Source: UBA4877 sp002399345 (GTDB lineage: Bacteria; Bacillota; Thermoanaerobacteria; Thermoanaerobacterales; UBA4877). From it: 64,000 bases of DNA. Positions within the stretch are counted from its first letter, which is position 1. Every line of letters begins with the position of its first letter. The DNA lies in NCBI GenBank assembly GCA_036752905.1, contig DAIORT010000008.1, positions 17,957-81,956 of the forward strand, given 5' to 3'. The notes below the pieces were generated by a model, which was not told the origin of the DNA, ran no database searches, and was given only the letters and a program-made list of their open reading frames with translations. The translations under genes were made by a program, and so were the position numbers. Positions 35,236 through 44,101 of this stretch are shown here, in pieces.

Positions 35236-35997
35236 TTAATCCCTCCCTATAACTTCTTCTGCCAGATCCTCATAGGCCTCTGCTCCCTTGGATTTTGGAT
35301 CATAAACCCTGATCGGTTTCCCGAAGCTCGGCGCCTCTCCCAATCTGATATTCCGCGGAATTATCGCCGTATATACCTTATTGCGGAAATATTTTTTAAC
35401 CTCATCCACCACCTGGATGGAAAGGTTTGTCCTGCCGTCAAACATGGTAAGAACCACACCGTCTATAACAAGCTTCCTGTTTAATCCCCTCTGAACGAGC
35501 TTTATAGTATTCATCAGCTGTGTCAAGCCTTCCAGCGCATAGTACTCACACTGGATAGGTACCAATACCGAATCTGCAGCTGTAAGAGCATTTAACGTCA
35601 GAAGACCGAGGGACGGAGGACAATCTATCAATATAAAATCATATTCATTCCTTACTGAAGAGAGAGCTGTCTTAAGCCGGTACTCTCTTTTTTTTAAAGA
35701 AACCATCTCTATCTCCGCGCCTGCTAATTCTATATTTGCAGGGATAACAAACAGCCCCTTATACTCCGTTTGTTTTATACAATCACGTATATTCACATTA
35801 TCAAGCAATACATCATAGATCGTATTTTCCAAGTGATCCTTATCCAAACCAATACCACTGGTCGAGTTGCCCTGTGGATCGGTATCGATCATGAGTACTT
35901 TCTTTCCCCTGGCACTGATACTGCAACTGAGGTTTACAACAGTTGTTGTTTTGCCTACACCACCTTTTTGATTGGCTATAGCCATTATCCTGCCCAT
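35236..35997 (-). CDS. parA: Chromosome-partitioning ATPase ParA (Soj)
   Basis: 253-residue deviant Walker ATPase: KGGVGKTTT near the N-terminus, LMIDTDPQGNSTSG (Walker A' motif) and ILIDCPPSLGLLTLNAL. Acts with ParB in origin segregation and DnaA control. Confidence 0.97.
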   Translation of the reverse strand: MGRIMAIANQKGGVGKTTTVVNLSCSISARGKKVLMIDTDPQGNSTSGIGLDKDHLENTIYDVLLDNVNIRDCIKQTEYKGLFVIPANIELAGAEIEMVSLKKREYRLKTALSSVRNEYDFILIDCPPSLGLLTLNALTAADSVLVPIQCEYYALEGLTQLMNTIKLVQRGLNRKLVIDGVVLTMFDGRTNLSIQVVDEVKKYFRNKVYTAIIPRNIRLGEAPSFGKPIRVYDPKSKGAEAYEDLAEEVIGRD

Positions 35998-36093
35998 AGA
36001 ATTTCCTCCCCCAGGAATATACTTACGTAGTTTTTCATATAAATTATTAGCTATTAAGAAATGTGTTCTAATATTATGTAAGAGGTTATCAGA

Positions 36094-36378
36094 ATGAAAC
36101 TATCACCCTATAAATCTATATCTATCGGCGCCCTTTGGACATATATATCCTGGTTGCCGATTATCAGAGGCAATACGAACCCCATAATTGAATTTCTCTC
36201 ATTCCCGTCCGATATAGGCATATTCCTCGAACAATATATTCATTTACGGGCCTCGTATCTTCCGTATGCCTTTTTATTTTCTTTAATTTTCTGCATTGGA
36301 ATTTGCTTGTCTTTATACAAGATTATAACATTGTTTCTCGTGAAACAAAAGCATAATTCGGCGAAACGGAGTGATTGA
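36094..36378 (+). CDS. Small hypothetical membrane protein
   Basis: 94 residues with two hydrophobic segments (about 10-22 and 54-82) and a basic C-terminus. AAGAGG lies seven bases before the ATG. It overlaps the downstream GDT1-like gene by 8 bp, and a parS site lies inside its last codons. I recognise no family; it could be a spurious frame, but spacing and coupling favour a real gene. Confidence 0.5.
   Translation: MKLSPYKSISIGALWTYISWLPIIRGNTNPIIEFLSFPSDIGIFLEQYIHLRASYLPYAFLFSLIFCIGICLSLYKIITLFLVKQKHNSAKRSD
36332..36347. promoter_or_regulatory. parS centromere site
   Basis: TGTTTCTCGTGAAACA matches the 16-bp ParB consensus TGTTTCACGTGAAACA at 15 of 16 positions. Lies close to parAB and about 12 kb from the DnaA-box cluster. 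Confidence 0.9.
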
Positions 36379-36646
36379 TTTGTTTAAAACGTTGATCAGT
36401 ACTTTTGTAGTAGTGTTCCTCGCCGAGCTCGGCGATAAAACGCAGCTTTCAACCATGCTTATGGCTTCAAAGTCTGAATATCCAAAAGGTGTATTCATAG
36501 GATCGGCAGTTGCCCTCATTATGAGCTCCGCACTGGCTGTCTTCGTGGGATTATATATAAAAAAGAGTATTCCCGAACAGTTTATAAAATACGGCGGTGC
36601 TTTGATATTCATTATAATAGGAATATGCATGCTTGTGGATAAATGA
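36371..36646 (+). CDS. GDT1/TMEM165 (UPF0016) family cation transporter, single-repeat form
   Basis: 91 residues, three membrane segments, with the family signature AELGDKTQL (E-x-G-D-K-T). Eukaryotic members contain two such halves and transport Mn2+/Ca2+. This protein has one, so it must act as a homodimer or pair with another half. The ribosome-binding site GGAGTG overlaps the end of the preceding gene. Confidence 0.88.
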   Translation: MIDLFKTLISTFVVVFLAELGDKTQLSTMLMASKSEYPKGVFIGSAVALIMSSALAVFVGLYIKKSIPEQFIKYGGALIFIIIGICMLVDK

Positions 36647-36668
36647 TCAAACATAGAATAAAAATAAT

Positions 36669-36690
36669 AGCCACTATAAAGTGGCTTTTC
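36669..36690. terminator. Bidirectional terminator between gdt1-like and noc
   Basis: Stem AGCCACT / AGTGGCT with a 4-nt loop (36669-36686); followed by TTTTC on the plus strand and by UAUUAUUUUUAUU on the minus strand, where it would end noc. Confidence 0.75.
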
Positions 36691-36713
36691 GTTCCATGTG
36701 AAACAGTCTTTAG

Positions 36714-37544
36714 CTATTTAATCGGAACCTTTACCACGAATTCGATACAATCATCTGCATCGCGTTGTTCCAGGCTGGCCTTGATACCGGACTTTTTCAT
36801 CATATCAACAGCTTGTTTGAAGGTATTTATATATATCCTTAGATCCTTTAAAGCTTTTTTGACTGTCTGTTTATGTTTTACCTCAGGATCTTTGCTGGCG
36901 CAGATATCATTTATATATTTATCTATAAGAGCTTCAGTCTGCTTGACATTGAGGTCCTTACCGACTACCTTATCCAGGATGTCAAGCTGTGTCTTTTCAT
37001 CAGGCAGCTTAAGCAACGCTCTCGCATGCCGCTCAGTTAAACCCTTGTCGATAATTATATCTCTTACATTCTGCGGAAGCTTTAGCAGCCGCAGTTTATT
37101 AGCTATAGTAGACTGGCTCTTTGAAAGCCTTCTGGCCAGTTCTTCCTGCGTAATATTATGATCACGAATCAGGTTGTAATAACCCTCGGCTTCCTCAAGG
37201 AAATTTAAATCTTCTCTCTGCAAATTTTCTAGAAGTGCCAAAATAGCGGAATCCTCATCCATAATATCAACTATTATTGCGGGGATCTCTTCCAGTCCTG
37301 CAATCTGGGACGCTCTCAGCCTCCTCTCCCCGCTTACAAGTTCGTACACATCATCGGAAATCTTCCGCAGGGTGATTGGTTGAATAACACCATAATTTTT
37401 AATAGACTCAGAGAGTTCATCAAGGGATGCCTTAGAAATAAATCGCCTGGGCTGGTATGGATTCGGCCTTATCATATCTATGGGAATATAGCTGATTGAC
37501 CGCTGATCGTTTGCTTCTATCAAATTACCCACCCCTTTCACCAT
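36714..37544 (-). CDS. noc: Nucleoid occlusion protein Noc (ParB-like)
   Basis: ParB paralogue that prevents septation over the nucleoid. 276 residues as drawn, but a TTG at 37523 has AGGGGTGG five bases upstream and gives a start (IEANDQRSISYIPI) that fits the family better. It has a ParB-type N-terminal domain (MIRPNPYQPRRF, SGERRLRASQIAG, ENLQREDLNFLEEAEG) and a helix-turn-helix (NITQEELARRLSKSQSTIANKLRLL). Location next to rsmG-mnmG is diagnostic of Noc rather than Spo0J. Confidence 0.9.
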   Translation of the reverse strand: MVKGVGNLIEANDQRSISYIPIDMIRPNPYQPRRFISKASLDELSESIKNYGVIQPITLRKISDDVYELVSGERRLRASQIAGLEEIPAIIVDIMDEDSAILALLENLQREDLNFLEEAEGYYNLIRDHNITQEELARRLSKSQSTIANKLRLLKLPQNVRDIIIDKGLTERHARALLKLPDEKTQLDILDKVVGKDLNVKQTEALIDKYINDICASKDPEVKHKQTVKKALKDLRIYINTFKQAVDMMKKSGIKASLEQRDADDCIEFVVKVPIK

Positions 37545-37685
37545 GAACGAATATCAAATAATTAACGCAAAATAATAAGTATAAAAATATATAAAAACAT
37601 CTACAAAGATTTCATGTATTCTCTATATTAGTTCGACAATAACTATATAATTCCTCCTTTTTTTGGAAAAAGATTAAATGAAACA

Positions 37686-38390
37686 TTACAGCGGATGCTT
37701 TTTGATCTTGGCTGTTGGCCGGGGATATTCCTTAGGAGTACCAGCATTTTTCTTAATGACAACAAGGGTATGCTTTATATCAGTCGACGGCAGTGTATAC
37801 TCATATACGTTGTCCATCTTACAATGTAATATTTTAAATGACTTAGTTGCCTTGTTTATTTCCTCTTCAGGATGCGGACCCTTATATGCAACAAGCATTC
37901 CACCTGGTTTAACCAGAGGGGTACAGTATTCCGTTAGGATATTCAAACGAGAAATAGCTCTCGCAAAAACAATATCATATTTTTCCCTTAATAATTCGTC
38001 CCTGCCCATATCCTCGGCTCTTCTAACAAAAACTTCACCATCCAGTCCTAAGACATTTATGATTTGATCTACAAAGTTTGCTTTTTTACCAACCGACTCA
38101 GCATAATCCATCTCTATACTGCCGGCTGCTATCTTGAGTGGAACACCGGGAAAACCGGCGCCTGTGCCTACATCTATACATTTCTTACCTGCGATGTTTA
38201 AAAAAAGGAGAGGTGCCAGGGAATCACATATGTGTTTGATTATAAATTCTTTCTCATCTGTAATTGAGGTTAGATTCATAACCTTATTTTTTTCTATTAC
38301 CATTTCATAGTGTTTTTCCAGTAGTTCCACATGAAACTTATTGTTTAATCCCATATCCTTAAGGGCCTTGAGCAAACATTCACTGTTCAA
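37686..38390 (-). CDS. rsmG: 16S rRNA (guanine-527 N7) methyltransferase RsmG
   Basis: 234-residue SAM-dependent methyltransferase acting on 16S rRNA. SAM-binding motif CIDVGTGAGFPGVPLKI, and the family segments MDYAESVGKKANFV and FARAISRLNILTEYC. Overlaps the end of mnmG by 4 bp. Confidence 0.96.
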   Translation of the reverse strand: MNSECLLKALKDMGLNNKFHVELLEKHYEMVIEKNKVMNLTSITDEKEFIIKHICDSLAPLLFLNIAGKKCIDVGTGAGFPGVPLKIAAGSIEMDYAESVGKKANFVDQIINVLGLDGEVFVRRAEDMGRDELLREKYDIVFARAISRLNILTEYCTPLVKPGGMLVAYKGPHPEEEINKATKSFKILHCKMDNVYEYTLPSTDIKHTLVVIKKNAGTPKEYPRPTAKIKKHPL

Positions 38391-40264
38391 CAGGCATATC
38401 CTCCCGTCCGTAGCTGCATAAGCAAAAATGATATATCGGAAGGAGATACCCCTGATATCCGGGAGGCCTGGCCTACGTTTATCGGACGCACTGCATCCAG
38501 CTTTTGCCGTGCTTCTGTGCTTAGTCCATTAAGTTTCTCATAACAGATATCATCGGGTATAGATTTGTTTTCTAGCTTCTTAAAGGTTTCTACCTGCTGA
38601 ATCTCCTTTTTAATGTAACCTTCATATTTTATCTCTATCTCTATGGATGTTGCAGCCGTCGGCAGGATATCATGCGGCCTGCCATAGTCTATTTGCGCAA
38701 GACCGGCATAGTTTATTTCCGGCCTCTTCAAAAGCTCATACAGGCTTATGCCGGAATGTATATCACTGCTGCCGATACTATGAAGATAATCAATAACATC
38801 TCTCGTAGGTGATACCCTGGTCTTCTTTAGCCTTTCAATCTCATCTTCTATCTGTCCTTTTCTTCCAAGATAACGACTATATCTTTCTTCAGTTACAATT
38901 CCGACTTTATGTCCTTTTTCCGTAAGTCTAAGGTCTGCATTATCATGCCGTAAAAGCAATCTATACTCCGCGCGGGATGTCATCATGCGATAGGGTTCAT
39001 TGGTCCCTTTGGTAACCAAATCATCTATTAAAACACCTATATATGACTCGCTCCTGTCTAAGGTAAAAGGCTCCTCCCCCCGCAACTCGAGAGCAGCGTT
39101 CAATCCGGCCATCAATCCCTGGGCTGCCGCTTCTTCATAACCGGAGGTACCATTTACCTGTCCGGCAAAAAATAGTCCGTGTATATCCATATATTCCAGC
39201 CAGGGTGTGAGCTGCATGGGATCAATACAGTCATACTCGATGGCATATGCATCACGCATTATCCGCACATGTTCCAACCCCGCTATGGTCTTCAAAAAAG
39301 CATGCTGTACATCCTCCGGCATACTGGTGGACATACCCTGCACATACATCTCGGTGGTATTTAGACCCTCCGGTTCAATAAAAAGCTGATGTCTCTCCTT
39401 ATTAGGGAATTTAACCACCTTGTCTTCAATAGAAGGGCAATATCTTGGACCTATCCCTTTTATCTTTCCACTGTAAAGCGGTGATCTGGATAAATTCCTT
39501 TTAATCAAATCATGGGTAGAATTATTTGTGAAGGTAAGATAGCAAGGCACCTGCCGTACATCAGTCTTGTCATGGATGTAGGAAAACGGCTGGGGCATTG
39601 AGTCACCCGGTTGAACATGCATCTTTTTAAAGTCAATTGTCCGCCTGTCCACCCTGGGGGGTGTGCCTGTCTTGAATCTCATAAGCTTTAAACCTAACTT
39701 CTTTAGATTTGACGTAAGCTCGGTAGCGGGATAAAGCCCATTGGGGCCGCCACTGTACATTATATCCCCAATTATGATCCTTCCACCCAGGTATGTCCCC
39801 GTTGTGACAATAACGGCTTTTGCACCATAAAGGGCTCCTGCCTTTGTCACCACCCCGGTGACATGTTTTCCCTCTACCTTAATCTCAGTAATCTCGCCTT
39901 GTATGACATCCAGGCCGGGGGTGCACTCCATGGTATGCTTCATTGAAGCCTGATATGATTTTTTATCACACTGTGCTCGTAGGGACCTAACAGCCGGTCC
40001 CTTACCTGTATTGAGTGTCCTCACCTGAATCATCGCCTTATCGGTGTTTATCCCCATCTCCCCGCCCAGGGCGTCTATCTCCCGTATGAGATGGCCTTTT
40101 GCTGGGCCTCCCATGGCAGGGTTGCAGGGCATCATGGCTATGCTGTCCAGATTTATAGCAAAAACTGCGGTTTTATATCCCATGCGTGCAGCGGCCAGGC
40201 CGGCTTCGCATCCGGCATGTCCCGCACCGATAACCGCAATATCGTAATCATTTACCTTAAACAT
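38387..40264 (-). CDS. mnmG: tRNA uridine-34 carboxymethylaminomethyl enzyme MnmG (GidA)
   Basis: FAD protein that, with MnmE, modifies wobble uridine 34 of tRNAs. 625 residues: N-terminal FAD motif GAGHAGCEAGLAAARMG, the central GPRYCPSIEDKVVKF and PGLNTTE-type segment (EPEGLNTTEMYVQG), and a C-terminal helical MnmE-binding domain. Sits between mnmE and rsmG as in most Firmicutes. Confidence 0.98.
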   Translation of the reverse strand: MFKVNDYDIAVIGAGHAGCEAGLAAARMGYKTAVFAINLDSIAMMPCNPAMGGPAKGHLIREIDALGGEMGINTDKAMIQVRTLNTGKGPAVRSLRAQCDKKSYQASMKHTMECTPGLDVIQGEITEIKVEGKHVTGVVTKAGALYGAKAVIVTTGTYLGGRIIIGDIMYSGGPNGLYPATELTSNLKKLGLKLMRFKTGTPPRVDRRTIDFKKMHVQPGDSMPQPFSYIHDKTDVRQVPCYLTFTNNSTHDLIKRNLSRSPLYSGKIKGIGPRYCPSIEDKVVKFPNKERHQLFIEPEGLNTTEMYVQGMSTSMPEDVQHAFLKTIAGLEHVRIMRDAYAIEYDCIDPMQLTPWLEYMDIHGLFFAGQVNGTSGYEEAAAQGLMAGLNAALELRGEEPFTLDRSESYIGVLIDDLVTKGTNEPYRMMTSRAEYRLLLRHDNADLRLTEKGHKVGIVTEERYSRYLGRKGQIEDEIERLKKTRVSPTRDVIDYLHSIGSSDIHSGISLYELLKRPEINYAGLAQIDYGRPHDILPTAATSIEIEIKYEGYIKKEIQQVETFKKLENKSIPDDICYEKLNGLSTEARQKLDAVRPINVGQASRISGVSPSDISFLLMQLRTGGYAC

Positions 40265-40297
40265 TATAATATCACCTATCCCGAGTATAATCCTGTC

Positions 40298-41674
40298 TTA
40301 TTTGCCTACGCAGAAATTCTCAAATATCCTGTCAATTACTTCTTCTCCTGCAGTCTCACCAGTAATCTCACCTAATGCGTTCACAGCATTTAAAAGATCC
40401 ACCGTTACAAGGTCTACAGGTGTCCCACTTTTCAATGTATCAAGAGCACTTTCAGCAGCATCCCTCGCCCTTTTTAGACATGCAAGCTGCCTTGAGTTTG
40501 TTATGACCGGACTGTCCATAGTAATGCCGCCGGTGTATATCAACCCATATATATAATCGGTAAGTTCATTAAGGCCCGTACCATCCTTGAGGGAAGTTTT
40601 TATGAGCTTAGCGCCGGGAACCATACCGTATATATCATCCTCGCTTATTTCCTGGGCAAGGTCGGATTTATTAAGCAGAGCAATCGTATTTTTATCTTTA
40701 GCCAGATCTGCGATAGAATCATCCTCTTTAGTGAGACCGGAGGATGCGTCAAACATTAAAAGTACAAGGTCGGCTTGACTGATAAGCGACTTGGACCGCT
40801 CCACGCCTATTTTTTCCACCTTATCCTGGGTATCCCTTATCCCTGCAGTGTCAATCAGCTTTATTGGTATACCCTTTATGCTTATATAATCCTCTATTAC
40901 ATCCCTGGTTGTACCCGGCACCTCAGTTACTATAGCCTTGTCTTCTTTTAAAAGAGCATTCAAAAGAGAGGATTTCCCTACATTGGGCTTACCTATTATA
41001 ACCGTCCGCAGCCCCTCCCTGAGTATCTTGCCGACTGCAGAAGAGTTTATAAGCTTAGCCATTTTATCCATACACTCAGTAATGCCGGGCTTAAGTTCGA
41101 CAATTTCCTCAACATCATCATCAGGAAAGTCCACATAGGCGTCTATATGGGCCACCAGGTCGACAAACTGTGACCTGATAGAAGATATTTCCCGGGAAAT
41201 ATTTCCTGAAAGCTGCGCTACCGATGCTTTAAGTGCATCCTGGGAATTGGACTTAATCACGCCCATCACCGCTTCTGCCTGAGATAAGTCAATCCTGCCG
41301 TTTATAAAAGCACGGCGGGTAAACTCACCCGGCTGGGCAGGCCTGGCCCCAAACCTGAAGCAAAGTTCCAAAACACTTTTTAGCACGGTAAAGCCGCCGT
41401 GGCAGTTTATCTCCACCACATCTTCAACCGTGTACGTATGAGGCGCACGCATAACGGACACCAGAACCTCATCAACAGCCTTGCCGCTGTCCGGATCAAT
41501 TATATGCCCGTAAACCATGCAGTGGCTTCTTGCTTTTCCCAGTCTCCGGCCAGCTGGGGCTGCAAAAAAGTTTTCAGCTATTCCAATTGATTTATCGCCG
41601 CTCATCCTAACAATCCCTATGCCCCCCTCTCCGGCAGGCGTGGATATCGCAGCTATTGTATCAGTCACATTCAT
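40298..41674 (-). CDS. mnmE: tRNA modification GTPase MnmE (TrmE)
   Basis: About 458 residues. N-terminal formyl-THF-binding domain (TDTIAAISTPAGEGGIGIVRMSG), helical middle, inserted G domain with P-loop GKPNVGKSSLLN, switch DTAGIRDT and NKSD, and the C-terminal catalytic CVGK. ATG at 41674 is the start (GGTGAG upstream); the frame open to 41803 is the non-coding spacer containing a terminator. Confidence 0.97.
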   Translation of the reverse strand: MNVTDTIAAISTPAGEGGIGIVRMSGDKSIGIAENFFAAPAGRRLGKARSHCMVYGHIIDPDSGKAVDEVLVSVMRAPHTYTVEDVVEINCHGGFTVLKSVLELCFRFGARPAQPGEFTRRAFINGRIDLSQAEAVMGVIKSNSQDALKASVAQLSGNISREISSIRSQFVDLVAHIDAYVDFPDDDVEEIVELKPGITECMDKMAKLINSSAVGKILREGLRTVIIGKPNVGKSSLLNALLKEDKAIVTEVPGTTRDVIEDYISIKGIPIKLIDTAGIRDTQDKVEKIGVERSKSLISQADLVLLMFDASSGLTKEDDSIADLAKDKNTIALLNKSDLAQEISEDDIYGMVPGAKLIKTSLKDGTGLNELTDYIYGLIYTGGITMDSPVITNSRQLACLKRARDAAESALDTLKSGTPVDLVTVDLLNAVNALGEITGETAGEEVIDRIFENFCVGK

Positions 41675-41702
41675 TATTCTCACCCATAAACTATAGCTAA
41701 TA

Positions 41703-41729
41703 TAAAAAACCCAGCATACTATACTGGGC
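41703..41729 (-). terminator. Terminator upstream of mnmE
   Basis: Minus-strand CCCAG / CTGGG stem with extra A-U pairs and a run of six U. Ends the rpmH-to-jag transcript or the RNA between jag and mnmE. Confidence 0.82.
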
Positions 41730-41904
41730 TCAAACCGATGCCAAAGCATTAGGTCGCGAAATGGTTCAGCAATTTTGCTTAGCCTCGTTGGCCGCACCTG
41801 CAAATCACAGTCACTACGTTTAAGTATTCTTGGTTTTTCACAGGTTTACCACCCTTGCATTGCACGATTTGCCACGGCCTTGGCAGTTGGTCTACAAACT
41901 GCTG
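41703..41904 (-). ncRNA. Candidate structured RNA between jag and mnmE, family unknown
   Basis: This roughly 200-nt minus-strand stretch has long-range helices. CAGCAGUU (41904-41897) pairs with AAUUGCUG (41774-41767), all eight pairs allowing one G-U. Inside it, GGCCG (41879-41875) pairs with CGGCC (41794-41790) and GCAAAUC (41872-41866) with GAUUUGC (41806-41800). A short hairpin AUGC-UUUG-GCAU and an intrinsic terminator (41703-41729) follow. No open reading frame of note is present. The rod-like layout with a 17/15-nt internal loop recalls 6S RNA, but I cannot confirm conserved 6S features. It could be processed from the yidC-jag transcript. Confidence 0.5.
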
Positions 41905-41905
41905 A

Positions 41906-42532
41906 TTACTTTAATGATATAACAACCTTTCTGTGCGGATCTTCCCCCACGGAATACGTCTCAACCAAAGGATAATCCTGCAGAGATTCATGAATTATTT
42001 TCCGTTCATAGGGTGTCATAGGCTCTAAGACCACATTTTTATGAATGGACACAGCCTTCTGTGCCATCCTTTCAGCTAGGTTTTTAAGTGTTGCTTCTCT
42101 TTTTTGCCTGTAACCCTCTGCATTCATAATCACATGAATGACCCTGCCTTCTTGTCTCTCCTTGTTAGCTACAAGATAACATAGATACTGCAGCGAATCC
42201 AGTACATCCCCATGATGACCGATTATAAGGCCGATGTTTGTCCCAAAAAATTCAACCTTCATTATATTCTCGTTTTCACTATAATCAATTAAAAAGTCCA
42301 CATTTATATTGAATACCCTTAATATATCCTTTAAAAACTTCTTAGTCTCTTTTTCAGCATTATACTTTACTGTGACCCTCACCTTAGCATCTCTGAAACC
42401 AAAACCGAATAGACCCTTGCTGCCTTCATCAATAATCTCTATATCAGCTTCATCTGCTGTAGCACTAAGCTCATCCAAGGCAAGTTTAACCGCTTTGTCA
42501 ACTGTTTTAGCAGATTTTTCAGAAACCTTCAT
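41906..42532 (-). CDS. jag: Jag / KhpB RNA-binding protein
   Basis: 208 residues: N-terminal Jag domain (about 1-50), a KH domain with the GHHG loop in LIIGHHGDVLDSLQYL, and a C-terminal R3H domain (TPYERKIIHESLQDYP). Encoded next to yidC (overlap of 4 bp) as in most Firmicutes; known as SpoIIIJ-associated protein, and a partner of KhpA in cell-envelope control in some species. Confidence 0.95.
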   Translation of the reverse strand: MKVSEKSAKTVDKAVKLALDELSATADEADIEIIDEGSKGLFGFGFRDAKVRVTVKYNAEKETKKFLKDILRVFNINVDFLIDYSENENIMKVEFFGTNIGLIIGHHGDVLDSLQYLCYLVANKERQEGRVIHVIMNAEGYRQKREATLKNLAERMAQKAVSIHKNVVLEPMTPYERKIIHESLQDYPLVETYSVGEDPHRKVVISLK

Positions 42533-43164
42533 CGGTTTGTCTCCCCTTTCAGACCTCCTGGTCTTTTATTTAAGAAATACTGCTGTACAATCTGAAAAAA
42601 GTTACTTACTACCCAATACACACCCAGGCCTGACGGTAATGTCGCCGTCATCCATATTATCATTATAGGCATCATGATATTCATCATAGTCTGGTTAGAC
42701 TCGGAGTCTTTTGGAGTAACCATTGCTGAAGTAATATATGTTGTAACCCCTGAAAGAATTGGAAGAATATAAAATTTATCAGGTTTAGAAAGATCAGCAA
42801 GCCATAAAAAACTTGTACCGGCTAAAGCCGGATAATCTCGGAACATAGCAAACAATGCCCAAAGTATGGGAAGCTGTATAAGAAGAGGAAGACATCCCGA
42901 CATAGGGTTGATATTATTCTTCTGGTAAAGCTCCATAACCTTCTGATTCATTGTTTCAGGATCATTTTTATATTTATTCTGAATTTTAGTAAGCTGAGGT
43001 TGTATATCCTGCATCTTCTTAGAAGACTTAATCTGCGGCAGAGTCAGTGGAATCAATATAAGTTTTATTGCCACTGTAAAAACTATAATGGCCAGACCAT
43101 AACTGCCGGTAAATCCAAAAATATACTCAAAAATCGTACCCATAAATTGAGTTAAACCACTCAA
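42529..43164 (-). CDS. yidC: Membrane protein insertase YidC (SpoIIIJ/OxaA type)
   Basis: 211 residues with five membrane segments and a cytoplasmic helical hairpin (LPQIKSSKKMQDIQPQLTKIQNKYK) after the first. GCLPLLIQLPILWALFAMFRD is a family hallmark. No lipobox is visible at the N-terminus, unlike several Bacillus members. Confidence 0.94.
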   Translation of the reverse strand: MSGLTQFMGTIFEYIFGFTGSYGLAIIVFTVAIKLILIPLTLPQIKSSKKMQDIQPQLTKIQNKYKNDPETMNQKVMELYQKNNINPMSGCLPLLIQLPILWALFAMFRDYPALAGTSFLWLADLSKPDKFYILPILSGVTTYITSAMVTPKDSESNQTMMNIMMPIMIIWMTATLPSGLGVYWVVSNFFQIVQQYFLNKRPGGLKGETNR

Positions 43165-43189
43165 ATTCTAAACCTCCCTAGATAATTGT

Positions 43190-43399
43190 TTATTTCAAAG
43201 GGTCAAAACCACCGCGATTCCATGGATTACACCTGCATATTCTGCATATGGCAAGCCATGAACCTTTTACAGCACCATATTTCTCCAATGCCTCCAGAGT
43301 ATATTCGGAACACGTTGGATAAAAGCGGCAGCTCGGCGGTTTCATAGGAGATATAAACTTCCTGTAAAATTTAACAAGGCTGATTAAAAACCTTTTCAC
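43190..43399 (-). CDS. yidD: Membrane protein insertion efficiency factor YidD
   Basis: 69 residues with the family hallmarks YRKFISPMKPPSCRFYPTCSEY and CRICRCNPWNRGGFDP. Located between rnpA and yidC as usual. Confidence 0.96.
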   Translation of the reverse strand: MKRFLISLVKFYRKFISPMKPPSCRFYPTCSEYTLEALEKYGAVKGSWLAICRICRCNPWNRGGFDPLK

Positions 43400-43400
43400 T

Positions 43401-43742
43401 TTAAATCCTCCCCAAAATTCCTGATCGTTTAAGGAGCTTTCCCATACTGTGTCCCATCATATAATAATCAGCCTGTGCCGACATCTTTCGGGCAGCAATT
43501 ACGATATCGTATCCAGTCTTTATATCAGGCTCCAGCCTTGCGTAATTTTCCCGCATCAACCTCTTTATCCTGTTTCTTCTGACACTGTTGCCCATCTTCT
43601 TACTCACGGAATAGCCTATCCTGTTATTATTACCTTTATTAGGGAGAATATAAATAACCATGACTTTATCGGCATAGTATCTGCCTCTTCTATAAGCCCT
43701 GTTAAAATCTGCAGTTTTTTTGATTCTCAAAGTAAATTTCAT
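43401..43742 (-). CDS. rnpA: Ribonuclease P protein component
   Basis: Basic 113-residue protein that assists the RNase P ribozyme. RNR motif region: KKMGNSVRRNRIKRLMRE. ATG at 43742 chosen (GGGGG upstream); the open frame further upstream adds residues not seen in the family. Confidence 0.95.
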   Translation of the reverse strand: MKFTLRIKKTADFNRAYRRGRYYADKVMVIYILPNKGNNNRIGYSVSKKMGNSVRRNRIKRLMRENYARLEPDIKTGYDIVIAARKMSAQADYYMMGHSMGKLLKRSGILGRI

Positions 43743-43784
43743 AAAGGACCCCCATAATGCACAAAAGGCCACCACACTGCGGCC

Positions 43785-43919
43785 TTAAGCAGAAAGTCTC
43801 TTTCTCCCTTTAAGTCTTCTCTTAGACAGTACTTTGCGGCCGTTAGCCGTGCTCATTCTATTTCTAAAACCGTGTACCCTGCTTCTTTTTCTTTTTTTTG
43901 GTTGGAATGTCATTTTCAT
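43785..43919 (-). CDS. rpmH: 50S ribosomal protein L34
   Basis: 44 residues beginning MKMTFQPKKRKRSRVHGFR, ATG at 43919 with GGGAGGTG seven bases upstream. Longer frames upstream are spurious. Confidence 0.97.
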   Translation of the reverse strand: MKMTFQPKKRKRSRVHGFRNRMSTANGRKVLSKRRLKGRKRLSA

Positions 43920-44041
43920 GTAAATACACCTCCCGCTTAGAACCTGTACGATAACTATAATGATTATATCCTGCTTTATTATGCGTGTCAAGAAAAGTTA
44001 ATGGGAGGTAGAATATAAGAAAATAAATTTTTTTAAATGCT

Positions 44042-44087
44042 TTGCAACTAATGTATATTTGTATTACAATCAGTAATACAAATATAC
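44042..44087 (+). promoter_or_regulatory. Promoter with perfect 35-bp dyad operator (GntR/YtrA autoregulation)
   Basis: TTGCAA (44042-44047), 17-bp spacer, TACAAT (44065-44070). A perfect inverted repeat, GTATATTTGTATTAC and its complement (arms 44053-44067 and 44073-44087, 5-bp centre), straddles the -10 box and ends just before the ribosome-binding site. Confidence 0.85.
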
Positions 44088-44101
44088 AAGGGGATGAATA
44101 C

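Noticed and set aside
41821..41860. GGGUGG followed by ACC on the minus strand in the jag-mnmE spacer, resembling a T-box
   Set aside because: The conserved T-box UGGNACCGCG is interrupted and no terminator/antiterminator follows within range; no aminoacyl-tRNA or amino-acid gene is downstream.
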